From contig VBBN01000027.1 in NCBI GenBank assembly GCA_005888735.1, positions 35,845 to 99,844 on the forward strand: a DNA stretch of 64,000 nucleotides, written 5' to 3'. Made by a program: the position numbers and the translations under genes. Shown piece after piece: positions 36,812 through 45,783 of this stretch (within the stretch, counting starts at the first letter, position 1; each line of letters begins with the position of its first letter). Origin of the DNA: Candidatus Bathyarchaeota archaeon. GTDB lineage: Archaea > Thermoproteota > Bathyarchaeia > 40CM-2-53-6. The notes beneath the pieces are model-generated. The model had not been told where the DNA came from and made no database searches. It saw only the letters and a list, made by a program, of their open reading frames with translations.

Positions 36812-37903
36812 ATGGCAACCGCTTCTATAGCCAAGAAAGTCATCAAGGAAACCCTACAGGTCAGAGAAGACGAGCAGGTCTTGATACAGACCTGGGACCA
36901 CACACTGGACCTTTCCAACGCCCTAGCATTCGAAACCTACCAGGCCGGAGCAATACCCCTAGTGACCCTCAGCACTGATGAACTCTACCTAAACTACGTC
37001 ACCAACGTGCCAGAGGAATACTATGGAAAACAGCCCAAAGCCTTCCTATCACTACTAGACAAAGTGGATGCTCAAGTCTTGCTCTTCGGACCCAGAGACC
37101 CGAAGATTCTCAAAGCCGCTCCGGGAGAGAGGATGGCCAAGAGCTTCGAGTCCGAAAAACCCATCATGGAAAAAATCCATGACCGTAAGATCCGAACAGC
37201 CCTTCTCCCAATCGGATACATAACACCCGAGCGGGCCCAGACCTACGGCTTCGACCTGGCCAGCTGGCGGAAGAACTTCGACGAGAGCCTCGACGCAGAC
37301 ATGAAGAAAGTGTCAGAGCTGGGCAAGAAGGTAGGCCTGAAAATGCAGAACGCGAAAAACCTCCATGTCACAGACGACAACGGCACCGACCTAACCTTCT
37401 CTATCAGCGACAGACCCGTTCTGGTCCGAGACGGCATCATCGACCAAGAAGACATTTCCAAGGGAAACTACACCGAGAGCCTCCCCTCGGGAACAGTCAC
37501 AATCGCACCGGTCGAGACCAGCGCTCAAGGCACAGTGGCCTTCGACAGGGCCACGGCCTTCATGGGCAAAATGGTGAAGGGCCTGAGGCTCATCTTTCAA
37601 AACGGCAAACTCTCCTCTTTCGACGGTAAAGACAACCTAGATGCCTTCGCCAACATGTACAAGGGCGCAACAGGAGACAAAGACAGAATCGGCCTCTTCT
37701 CCATAGGCCTCAACCCCAACGGCACGTACATGGGCATAAACACCGACGAGCTGGTTCAGGGCGGAGTGACCATCGGAATAGGCTACAACAAGGAAATCGG
37801 AGGAGACAACGATACAGCGTTTGGCTACGCGCAGGCGCTAACCAAGGCCACCGTCAAGGTAGACGGAAAGCCCCTAGTCTCTGAAGGCAAGATCCTGATC
37901 TAG
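36812..37903 (+). CDS. M29-like aminopeptidase, metal ligands apparently lost
   Basis: A 363-residue protein with the layout of peptidase family M29 (thermophilic aminopeptidase type): VREDEQVLIQTWDHTLDLSN, a middle NLHVTDDNGTDLTFSISDR and the end VTIGIGYNKEIGGDNDTAFG. The metal Glu in LPSGTVTIAPVE seems kept. In the usual RIGExxIGLNP segment the Glu is Leu here (RIGLFSIGLNP), and the HxD pair expected near the C-terminus is replaced in DTAFGYAQAL. The protein may therefore be inactive as a peptidase or have another role. The upstream 200 bases contain TTAATTA (36770) as a possible promoter. Confidence 0.65.
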   Translation: MATASIAKKVIKETLQVREDEQVLIQTWDHTLDLSNALAFETYQAGAIPLVTLSTDELYLNYVTNVPEEYYGKQPKAFLSLLDKVDAQVLLFGPRDPKILKAAPGERMAKSFESEKPIMEKIHDRKIRTALLPIGYITPERAQTYGFDLASWRKNFDESLDADMKKVSELGKKVGLKMQNAKNLHVTDDNGTDLTFSISDRPVLVRDGIIDQEDISKGNYTESLPSGTVTIAPVETSAQGTVAFDRATAFMGKMVKGLRLIFQNGKLSSFDGKDNLDAFANMYKGATGDKDRIGLFSIGLNPNGTYMGINTDELVQGGVTIGIGYNKEIGGDNDTAFGYAQALTKATVKVDGKPLVSEGKILI

Positions 37904-37911
37904 CCCTCGAC

Positions 37912-40900
37912 CTAAACTTCCACTTTTCTTCGGGTCCTCAGGATTCCTCCAGGCCCTCTCCACGACGCGAACGCGAGCAGACCGACGATTCCCACAAGAG
38001 CCAGGCCTGTAACAGTAGTCCTCGGAGACTGACTCGGAGGCCATGGGGGCTTGACTTCGAAGGATCCGAGAGCTGTAGCGTTCTCTCCGTTCAAACTGGC
38101 GGAGGCAACGATTGCATACGTGCCCGTAGAGCTGGTTCGGGGCAGAGTGTAGGTTGCCTTGTAGGTCCCGGTAGACACTGACGCCGCGTTCAGGGTCACG
38201 CTCGTCCCGTCGGGCCGGATAAGCTGCAATTGTACAGTAGATGCTACAGGAGAACCGTTCTGAACTGTGTTAACATAGATGACAACCGTATCGGTTGGGA
38301 AATAGATGGGCCCGGTTGACACGCTGATGCTCAGAGCGGTTGGAGCACTGGGCTCCGGCAAGAAGGTGAAATCCGTCTGAACGTCTATACTCAATGGGAA
38401 CTGATCGACAGCGTGGATATGGTGCAGCTTCGTCGGGTCCGCGTGTGGAATGTTGAAGGTGAAGTCGAAGCTGCTGTTCGTCAGGAAGACGAAGCCGATG
38501 AACTGGTCGTCGAAGGTTATCTCGACCTGTACCGGGAAGCCGAATGGTGGCTGCGCACCGGGGAAGCCTGAACCGTGAACCGTAACCAGTGATCCCAGCG
38601 TTCCACTTGAAGGACTAACTGTCAGGGTGGGAGGTGCTAGAACTCTAAGCGGAACCTGCACAATGTGGACCAGTGTTCCCGAGGTTCCGGTAATCGTGAT
38701 GGTGTAGTTGCCCGGAGGAGTTGATGTTGTCGTGGACGTTGTAAGAGTTGAGAAGGATTGGCCGGGTGGGATGAGGCTAATCTGTGTCGGGTTGAACGAG
38801 GGGTTGGGTCCGTTGGGGACCGAGGGTGATATCTGAGCTGTCAACGTGACTGTTCCGTTGAAGAAGGCTCCAAACGGCGTGCTCATCAACGTCACTCCTA
38901 TGGTCGAGGATTGTCCGGCAAAAATCGATGTACTCGAGGTTGAGAGCGAGAGAAGGAGGTTGAAATCGGTAGGCGGCGGAATGACTTCTAGCCTCACGAT
39001 TAGAGAGTGAGACACGCCCCCACTCGTCCCGGTGACGTTGACCTCGTAACTGCCTGGTGCTGCTCCAGCATTAGACACGAGCAAAGTAGCATTGGCCACA
39101 GAGCCCGATGTCAGACCTACCATGGACGGAATCACGCTTACCTGGAAGGGCGGGAATACTACGACCGTCCCATTTCCACCGATGTTCAGAACGATTGGAA
39201 CAATTCTTGCAGTCAGCATGATGTTCCCGGAGAACCTGTCGAGGCTGCTAAGTGTGATCGCGGAGGTTTTCGGGAACGGATCGCCTGGCTGGTGGAACCT
39301 GATCAGGTCGGGGTTTGCGCTGATGGAAAAGCCTCCGGTGAACGCTCCAGGGACGACTGTAAACGTGAACTGGTTGTTTCTGGAGGTTACGACGGTTATC
39401 GTATAGGCGTTTCCAGGGCTGAAGGTGAACGGTGACCCGGTGAGGGTGCAGTTAGCACATCCGCTTCCAATCGCCACAACAACTAGGCCTCTGGTGTTCG
39501 CGGGAATGGACGGGGTGGTCCATGCAGTGTTAGAGTACTGGTCGCCTTGAGCATCTTTCACTTCGTATGCGAGGAAGGTAATGTCGGTGGTTCCGGTGTT
39601 TTGGAGGAAGATAGTAACGTCTGTAGCTGAAGTGAATGTGTCGTTTTCGAGAGTGAGGGCTTCAATTCCACACTGCGGCGGGCCACATACGGGTGGCTGA
39701 ACGATGACTGTCACGTTCGCCGAGTGCGATATCGACCCGCTGGTCCCTGTCACTGTTACAAAGTATGTTCCCGGCGTGGGGTCAGGAGGTATGGAGGGAG
39801 TTAGAGTGGTTTGGTTAGTGCCGTTTGGCTCCAGCGTGAGGATCATCGTGTTGCCGAGGAACCCCCCCAGTTCCGGGTTTACGACGCCCTGCGGAAAGAC
39901 CGTGGCGACTAGGGCCACTGGTCCTGTGAAATTGTTGAAACTGGTTAATGTTATCACGGAACCGGGAAGAAGGGTTCCAGTTCGATTAGGGAGACTCGGT
40001 ATGCTGAGCAGGGTGGGATTGGCTGAAATGGTGAAGCCTGGGACGCCGCCGGTAATTGTGATCGGTATGTTAACCGAGTTGGACACGTCTCCACCCGTCC
40101 CGGTGACGGTTGCCGTGTAGACTCCGCTGGCTGTAGTGGTCTTGGTGTTGACCAGGAGTGTGGTTGAGAAGCCTGTCACAACGCCAAGGTTGACACTTCC
40201 GCCTTGGGGACCTGTCACAGTTGGAAAGTCAGGTCCGCTGGGGAAGCTCGTGCTGAGGGTCACGATTCCCGAGAAACCGTTTGAAGGTGCTAGGCTTACT
40301 TCGGTGAAGTTTGAGTTTCCCGCTCTGAGGGTTAGAGAGGGCGGGTTGGAGGATATTGAGAAGTTCGGTGGGGCCGTCTGGTTGCCTTGAACTGCGATAG
40401 TAGCCTTCATCCCGAGATGTAGCGGGTCGTAGTAGTGGTAGATGCCTATGGTGTGGAAGGCGAGGGTGTAGTTTAAGCCAGGTTGTATCGTGCCAGATGA
40501 AAAAGTGGGGAGTGATGGGTCATTTACGAACGGGCAGGCAGCGGAGGTTATGGCGCCAGTACATGAGGAGACCGAGTGTGCCAGTAGACCTGTATTGTCC
40601 CATTCCACCATGGTTCCGACGATGACCGCCGCATCTAAGGGGATGAATCCGCAGGGCGCCAAGTCGTTTGGATTGCAGGAGGAGTCATCTGGTATTGTTA
40701 TGTGGTACGCCCAGAGGTTTGTCTCGGTCAGCTTGTAGGAGATGAAGAATCCCTGGTATGCGAATCTGTCCTCCAACAGCACACCGGTCGTCTTGTCATA
40801 GTAGGTCGCTCGTTGAAAGACAACTGAGCCGAGGCTTCTTGTGAAGTTGAGAACATCAATCTGGCGCGTAGCCCCCGCATAGACGCCGAGTATAGTCTCG

Positions 40901-41982
40901 TTGATCGTAGCCGAGCTAGGCGTGTTGAAAATGTGGTCTCCTTGTCCGAGGCCTGCGGCAATCAACAATCGGGGCCCCGTGATGGTTGCCGCTCTTCCCA
41001 CCCCAGTTGCGAGGTCCCAAGTTGAGACATTGCTCGTGGTGTTTCCCCTCGAGAGGAAACTAAGACTGACAGTGACGTTGCTGCCGGAAATTCCATTTAC
41101 AGTGGAGGTTGCAATTGAATTGTTGAGATTTGGTTCAGAGCCGAGCGAGCAAGGAGGTTCGCAGAGTTCTACAAAGTCGCCATACCTCCACGTGTCGCCG
41201 AGGTTCACGCCGGGAAGATACGGGTTGGGCGATGCAGCCCCCACATAGGCCCTCACAGCGTCCAGCCAGAAGGTTTCCGATTTGACCGTTGTCCCTGACT
41301 GTGACGCCAATCCTTCGAACTGGACCAGTGAGAATGGATATTTGAGGGGGAGACCCAGTCTCAGCCAGTCCGCCCGCAGGTTCCGATTGAAATGGTACCA
41401 CTGGCCCGGCTGGTAACCGTAAAACAGAAACGATCCGACACTCGTATTGTTTACGAAGCTGAGCGAGGGGTCAGGGTTAAACGCGTAGTCCAGCTCGGCA
41501 GTGGACTCGGCTCCGAAGACCCTGATATCGAAACCTGCCATCCCGCTCTGATTGTCATAGGGCTGAAGCTTGAACCAGAAACTGAACCCGTCCTGGCTAT
41601 CCGTGAGGTCTGTGAAATTGACTGGGTTGGGCAGAAACTGGCGAATCTGGGAGAACCCCAGGAAGCGATTTCCGCTTTGGGGAAGGCAGAATGTATCAGT
41701 CACTGGTCCAGTATAGACTCGGGCGGAATGATTGCCATCGACAGATACAGTCGAGTCTAAGCTCACTGTTGCATTCGCCACTCCCTCACACGTTGAGAAG
41801 TTCCAGTTCACGGGAACCCCGTTTGCATCAAGACCGTTTTCGAAACTCGGATTCATAATGATGTTAGTTCGTGTCGTCGACGCTCGAGCAAGATCCCCCT
41901 TGTAGGCTGAGAAAGGGACTACAGTGAGAAGCAAAAGAAAAGAGGCCGCAGCCAGAGCCCGCGGTCGTGAAAGGCTGGTCAT
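37912..41982 (-). CDS. Giant surface protein with Ig-like repeats and a cupredoxin-like module
   Basis: A 1356-residue secreted protein with an N-terminal signal (AAASFLLLLTVVPFSAY) and a C-terminal anchor helix (TGLALVGIVGLLAFASW) with a basic tail. An N-terminal lectin-like domain (residues about 40-250) is followed by a cupredoxin-like module around 425-535 (GTMVEWDNTGLLAHSVSSCT ... YHYYDPLHLGMKATI). It has His, His and Met in ligand positions, but the usual Cys is Tyr. Then come about six beta domains, each opening like FSISANPxxL and holding TGTSGxxxHS, ending with an Ig-like part. Probably a cell-surface adhesion or redox-linked structural protein. Confidence 0.75.
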   Translation of the reverse strand: MTSLSRPRALAAASFLLLLTVVPFSAYKGDLARASTTRTNIIMNPSFENGLDANGVPVNWNFSTCEGVANATVSLDSTVSVDGNHSARVYTGPVTDTFCLPQSGNRFLGFSQIRQFLPNPVNFTDLTDSQDGFSFWFKLQPYDNQSGMAGFDIRVFGAESTAELDYAFNPDPSLSFVNNTSVGSFLFYGYQPGQWYHFNRNLRADWLRLGLPLKYPFSLVQFEGLASQSGTTVKSETFWLDAVRAYVGAASPNPYLPGVNLGDTWRYGDFVELCEPPCSLGSEPNLNNSIATSTVNGISGSNVTVSLSFLSRGNTTSNVSTWDLATGVGRAATITGPRLLIAAGLGQGDHIFNTPSSATINETILGVYAGATRQIDVLNFTRSLGSVVFQRATYYDKTTGVLLEDRFAYQGFFISYKLTETNLWAYHITIPDDSSCNPNDLAPCGFIPLDAAVIVGTMVEWDNTGLLAHSVSSCTGAITSAACPFVNDPSLPTFSSGTIQPGLNYTLAFHTIGIYHYYDPLHLGMKATIAVQGNQTAPPNFSISSNPPSLTLRAGNSNFTEVSLAPSNGFSGIVTLSTSFPSGPDFPTVTGPQGGSVNLGVVTGFSTTLLVNTKTTTASGVYTATVTGTGGDVSNSVNIPITITGGVPGFTISANPTLLSIPSLPNRTGTLLPGSVITLTSFNNFTGPVALVATVFPQGVVNPELGGFLGNTMILTLEPNGTNQTTLTPSIPPDPTPGTYFVTVTGTSGSISHSANVTVIVQPPVCGPPQCGIEALTLENDTFTSATDVTIFLQNTGTTDITFLAYEVKDAQGDQYSNTAWTTPSIPANTRGLVVVAIGSGCANCTLTGSPFTFSPGNAYTITVVTSRNNQFTFTVVPGAFTGGFSISANPDLIRFHQPGDPFPKTSAITLSSLDRFSGNIMLTARIVPIVLNIGGNGTVVVFPPFQVSVIPSMVGLTSGSVANATLLVSNAGAAPGSYEVNVTGTSGGVSHSLIVRLEVIPPPTDFNLLLSLSTSSTSIFAGQSSTIGVTLMSTPFGAFFNGTVTLTAQISPSVPNGPNPSFNPTQISLIPPGQSFSTLTTSTTTSTPPGNYTITITGTSGTLVHIVQVPLRVLAPPTLTVSPSSGTLGSLVTVHGSGFPGAQPPFGFPVQVEITFDDQFIGFVFLTNSSFDFTFNIPHADPTKLHHIHAVDQFPLSIDVQTDFTFLPEPSAPTALSISVSTGPIYFPTDTVVIYVNTVQNGSPVASTVQLQLIRPDGTSVTLNAASVSTGTYKATYTLPRTSSTGTYAIVASASLNGENATALGSFEVKPPWPPSQSPRTTVTGLALVGIVGLLAFASWRGPGGILRTRRKVEV

Positions 41983-42118
41983 GATCTGGCCCTAGGAGCA
42001 CCGGGGTGTATTCTGGGCTAAATACTGTTCGGAGACAGCTCAAGCAATATGCGAGAATCCCGGTGAGTCGAATCCTACTTCTCGGAATCTGCTCCCGAAA
42101 GCTCTTATGTTATCCTGG

Positions 42119-42168
42119 GTGTGCTTTGAGGCATTTTCCGTCTGGACCTATCGGTCCATAACACCTAC
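42119..42168 (-). repeat. Dispersed repeat copy C (5' part)
   Basis: On the minus strand the bases TTAGGTCCAGACGGAAAATG of copy A (35302-35321 region) recur here as ATAGGTCCAGACGGAAAATG, with further matches upstream (AGGTGTTA) and a few codons downstream before the frame ends. It looks like the leader and first codons of the Cys-rich gene at 35302. The remaining gap 42000-42552 shows no gene. Confidence 0.6.
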
Positions 42169-42552
42169 CAGCGCCTCTTCACGTAGGTGACCGTTCCCGG
42201 GTCGCCCGGCGTCGCATACTCCTCAGGCTTCGTTGCCTGCCACTACGCCCTGCCCTGTTTTCCGGTCGTCGCATACAGATGGCATTCAGGTTATCTCGTG
42301 TCTTGAATCGTAAACTGCCAGCGCGAGCGGCCACAACCCGTCATCACGAATCCCGTCAGGATGGAGAACTCTTTCCGCTTTGGGTTAAGAACCACTTTCG
42401 GAAGCTATTCACCCTCAAATATTGATTTCAGGGAATTTGGTCCATTGTAGGGGTTTTGTTACCTCCTCGCAAGGAGCCAACCAACCAAGTAGAATTTGTG
42501 GAAACAGATCGAGTACTCTACGAATTGAATATTTCGGCGAGGCGTCTGACAA

Positions 42553-43251
42553 ATGAGAGTAACGGAGACGCCAGGGCGACAAGAGATTTTCACTCTCACG
42601 CCCGAGGAGCTTTTAGGCCCACTCAATGATGTCGAGAGAAAGTTCGCCCCTCAGGAAATTTTCGCGGCCGGCTCAATGGAGATTCCGCTCCCAAGACCAA
42701 GAGTGGCAATAGTAGGGTCGCGGAAGCCTTCTCAGAGGGGTTACGACGCGGCGGCTGAAATTGCGAGGACGCTCTCCGGGAAAGGAGTAGTGATCGTGAG
42801 TGGCTTGGCTTCTGGAATCGATACTGCAGCTCATAGGGCAGCTATCGAAGTCAAGGGACGCGCGATTGCCGTACTTGGAACAGCCCTTAACAGTGTATAT
42901 CCCAGAGAGAATTCGCAGCTTCAAAAAGAAATAACCACCAATCACCTTGCCATTGTTTCCAGTTGGACATCCCACGCGACCAGCGAATTTCGTCATGCGG
43001 AGCCGGACGATGGCACTGATCTCAAACGCTTCGATCATAGTCGAAGCGGGAGAGACAAATGGCTCACTTCACCAAATTGGGAGGCCCTGAGATTAGGTCG
43101 GCCACTTTTCGTCTGGAAATCAATCGTCAATCTCTCTTCGTTGGCATGGCCAGAACAGATGATCCGTTACGGTGCTTTAAAGCTTGATGACCCGCGGCGA
43201 GTTCTGGATCTTTTGCCCTCGCCTCAAAGAATCGCTAAGATATCCGTGTAG
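42553..43251 (+). CDS. dprA: DprA/Smf-like DNA-processing protein with two internal frameshifts
   Basis: The N-terminal part is clear DprA Rossmann fold: RPRVAIVGSRKPSQRGYDAA, VVIVSGLASGIDTAAHRAAI and IAVLGTALNSVYPRENSQL. At about 42950 the true sequence moves to another frame, giving FPVGHPTRPANFVMRSRTMA and SNASIIVEAGETNGSLHQ, exactly the family's next motifs. At about 43085 it returns (WEALRLGRPLFVWKS). Two compensating indels therefore scramble some 45 residues in the annotated frame. DprA binds single-stranded DNA and loads RecA in natural transformation. Here it is either a pseudogene or mis-assembled. Confidence 0.7.
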   Translation: MRVTETPGRQEIFTLTPEELLGPLNDVERKFAPQEIFAAGSMEIPLPRPRVAIVGSRKPSQRGYDAAAEIARTLSGKGVVIVSGLASGIDTAAHRAAIEVKGRAIAVLGTALNSVYPRENSQLQKEITTNHLAIVSSWTSHATSEFRHAEPDDGTDLKRFDHSRSGRDKWLTSPNWEALRLGRPLFVWKSIVNLSSLAWPEQMIRYGALKLDDPRRVLDLLPSPQRIAKISV

Positions 43252-43252
43252 C

Positions 43253-43448
43253 ATCGAGAAAACCGTGCGCATTCTCATCATTGTAATTATCTCGTCTAGT
43301 ATGTAATCAGAGGTTACTAGGGACCCGTGCACGCCCACGCCCCGTCGAAGCTCTCTGAGGAGGGTAACTGCTGCTTTGTGTTTTTCGTCATCCTCGGGAT
43401 CTAGCGCATACCCATGCTCCTGGGTCTATGAAGATCGAATCCTCTCAC
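43253..43448 (-). pseudogene. Decayed VapC-type PIN toxin
   Basis: Minus-strand fragments give IFIDPGAW (PIN first Asp), then in a shifted frame ALDPEDDEKHKAAVTLLREL and SLVTSDYILDEIITMMR, the second acidic motif of PIN RNases. At least two frame changes lie in the first 20 codons, and the C-terminal third, with the last catalytic Asp, is missing where the dprA end begins. Together with the gene just upstream it is a dead toxin-antitoxin pair. Confidence 0.6.
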
Positions 43449-43699
43449 CGTAGAGGAGCCTATCGTGTTCTATTGACGTGCGTTCTCTCTTGCCCGTTCT
43501 CTTGGCAACCGGGGGGGGGGCCGCGCGAAGATTGGGTCCTCCGGGTGTACGGTGTCAGTTAGGACGAGCCAGCGTGGCGCCTCACGGAGAGCTTCTTTCA
43601 GAGTGATCCCTGCTTCCCCCCGTAGTGGACCAGTAAGCGGTACTCGGCCTCGTTGAGTTCAGTTTGAGCAACTCTCAGGGCGTAGGTAACCTGCAACAT
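43426..43699 (-). pseudogene. Decayed VapB-type antitoxin with G10 tract
   Basis: From ATG 43699 the sequence reads MLQVTYALRVAQTELNEAEY, shifts near 43605 to ITLKEALREAPRWLVLTDTV and HPEDPIFARP, then meets ten Gs (plus strand 43511-43520) and must shift again to VAKRTGKRERTSIEHDRLLY and GE before the stop at 43426. The final HDxxLYGE is typical of archaeal VapB proteins. Its end overlaps the VapC start as in working operons. Confidence 0.6.
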
Positions 43700-43878
43700 G
43701 TCCCAGCTAAAAGGCACCGCCCCGCTCAACCCTCCTGGGTGGGAATTGACACATTCTACGGTCATCGCCAAACGTGCTCGGAATGGCTAATATTGAGGCT
43801 CAAGTCGTCGGACCAATTCGCGTTACCTGAGAAAGTCTACTTGGGCAAAACCCAAATTTAAGTTCCCACAAGTCTTGA

Positions 43879-44367
43879 ATGAGCCTTCCGTTGTTAGCGA
43901 AGCCAGAGGTCGCTAAGCCGACCCCACCTCGACCCGAAGGAATCACGGTCCTCGGGGGCTTCGCCCTTCTAGCAGGAATCATGCTTCTGTTCGCAGGAAT
44001 ATCGTTAGCTTTGCCCTCTTACCCTAGGTGGGACTATGGCCCGGGACTGATTGGATTCTGGATTATCCTCGGTTTCGGCTATGTCGGCTTGCCGCAGTTC
44101 TTACCCACAGTGTTCCTCCCGATGATCGTGATGCTCGCAATTCTATATCTTGCTGCAGGGATCGGTTTCTTTTCGGGACGACGATGGGCATGGACCCTCG
44201 GCATAACGTTGGCTTTTGTTGGAATAGCGTCGAGCATTCTCCAAACCATCACATGGACTCAACAAGGGGATGAATTCTTTGCTGTGCCCGGGCTTAGTGT
44301 AGCTGTATGGGTACTGGTCTATCTCACGAGACCTCTCGCTAGAAACTTCTTTTTCAAACGTCGTTGA
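43879..44367 (+). CDS. Small integral membrane protein
   Basis: A 162-residue protein with a Pro-rich N-terminus and four membrane helices (about residues 22-45, 53-75, 82-104 and 110-150). Charged loops are short and the C-terminus is basic (ARNFFFKRR). It resembles small four-helix proteins of the DUF2127/DoxX-like size class, but no motif fixes the family. Possible role unknown. Confidence 0.6.
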   Translation: MSLPLLAKPEVAKPTPPRPEGITVLGGFALLAGIMLLFAGISLALPSYPRWDYGPGLIGFWIILGFGYVGLPQFLPTVFLPMIVMLAILYLAAGIGFFSGRRWAWTLGITLAFVGIASSILQTITWTQQGDEFFAVPGLSVAVWVLVYLTRPLARNFFFKRR

Positions 44368-44429
44368 GCGGTCTGCACGCCCAAACCTAGCGGTGCCGGG
44401 CGAAATAGGGTTCACGATAGCGCCTTGCG

Positions 44430-44630
44430 TTGCCCTTGAGGCTAGAGTTGAAGACCTTCTCTGGACCCGCTCTTCGGTGGCTGGGGAGGAAGGTCGCCGG
44501 AGAGCAGGCGATCGAATCCTACTTGACACGTCTCGTGAGGGACCCGCATTTTCCGCACTCACGCGATTCCCGGCGAATGGCACTCGATCATTGTGCACGT
44601 ATGGCACTCAGAGCATTCCTGGTTGAATGA
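44430..44630 (+). CDS. Possible small helical protein
   Basis: A 66-residue frame from TTG 44430 with amphipathic composition (RWLGRKVAGEQAIESYLTRL, then MALDHCARMALRAFLVE). There is no ribosome site and no family match; it may be a fragment of a larger lost gene. Confidence 0.25.
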   Translation: MPLRLELKTFSGPALRWLGRKVAGEQAIESYLTRLVRDPHFPHSRDSRRMALDHCARMALRAFLVE

Positions 44631-44709
44631 GTAAATTCGCGCTAGTGAACAAGACAAGTAATTTTCCATCCGGTACGTTTTACTACGACTCTAAGAGAGC
44701 GGTCATCCC

Positions 44710-45645
44710 ATGGAGTTAGTTAGCGAAAAAGACCTCACTGTTGTGGAGTGGTTGTTGGATTCCGACCCCTCAATACGTTGGCAGGTAATGCATGATCTGA
44801 CCAAGGAGCCTGGCGATGTTGTCGCCGCCGAACGCTCGAAGATTGCCGAGAAAGGATGGGGAGCACGCCTGCTCGCCCTCCAGGGCCCGGATGGTCAGTG
44901 GGGTGGCGGTGCCTGTTTCCCCGAGTGGACCTCCACCATGAACACGTTGTCGTTGTTGGAGCTCATGGGGCTGGACCCTGCAAGTGACGAGGTTCGCCGC
45001 GCGTTGGTCCTAGTCCGTGATAACAGCAAGTGGGAGCATGCCGGCCAGCCCTTCTTCTCAGGTGAGGTGGAGCCGTGCATCAACGGAAGGGTGGTGGCGT
45101 TGGGTTCCTACTTCGGCCAGGATATTCAGGATGTCGTCGACAGGCTCCTCAGGGAGCAGTTGAGCGATGGCGGGTGGAACTGCGAGGCAGAGAGAGGCTC
45201 CACGCGGTCGTCGTTCCACTCCACGATATGCGTGTTGGAAGGCCTGCTGGAGCACGAGCGGGCCAAGGGTGGCTCGGCCGAGGCGAGGGCCGCCCGTCTT
45301 AGGGGGCAGGAGTATCTCCTGGAGCGTCACATGCTCCGCCGACTATCGACAGGTGAGGTGATCGATCACAACTGGACCCTGTTCTCCTTCCCGACCCGGT
45401 GGCACTACGACGTGCTGAGAGGGCTCGACTACCTGCGCAGCACCGGCGTCGTACCGGACAAGCGGCTTACCGAGGCAATCGACCTAGTCAAGAAAAGACG
45501 CGGCGAAGACGGCCGATGGCCCTTGCAGAATACCTACCCTGGTCAGACTCACTTCAACATGGACGAGGGAGATGGAAAACCCAGCCGCTGGAACACCCTC
45601 CGCGCCATGCGAGTGCTAGGCTGGTACGACCAGGCTCATCGATGA
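44710..45645 (+). CDS. Squalene-cyclase-like alpha/alpha-toroid protein
   Basis: A 311-residue protein with repeats of the terpene-cyclase/prenyltransferase type: LALQGPDGQWGGGACFPEWT, LLREQLSDGGWNCEAERGST and RRGEDGRWPLQNTYPGQTHF are QW-like motifs (QxxDGxW) spaced through helical segments. The catalytic DxDD motif of squalene-hopene cyclase is not seen, so it is a related protein rather than a proven cyclase. GC is higher than that of neighbouring relics, and similar short proteins are common in bacteria, so lateral transfer is possible. An ATG start with GAGAGCGG upstream. Confidence 0.7.
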   Translation: MELVSEKDLTVVEWLLDSDPSIRWQVMHDLTKEPGDVVAAERSKIAEKGWGARLLALQGPDGQWGGGACFPEWTSTMNTLSLLELMGLDPASDEVRRALVLVRDNSKWEHAGQPFFSGEVEPCINGRVVALGSYFGQDIQDVVDRLLREQLSDGGWNCEAERGSTRSSFHSTICVLEGLLEHERAKGGSAEARAARLRGQEYLLERHMLRRLSTGEVIDHNWTLFSFPTRWHYDVLRGLDYLRSTGVVPDKRLTEAIDLVKKRRGEDGRWPLQNTYPGQTHFNMDEGDGKPSRWNTLRAMRVLGWYDQAHR

Positions 45646-45783
45646 TTGGCGTCTTCGCGATCCAATTTCCAATTTGCTAGATCGACTTGTGGTCCTAAGT
45701 CACCAAAGAATACCCTGTCCTATAGCTCCGATTAATTCGCGTCAATCGTAGGCACAAATAGGGTCTGCCGCGCATTTAGGTCG

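Noticed and set aside
37243..37600. Open frames opposite the M29-like gene
   Set aside because: They are antisense shadows of a gene with clear homology on the plus strand.
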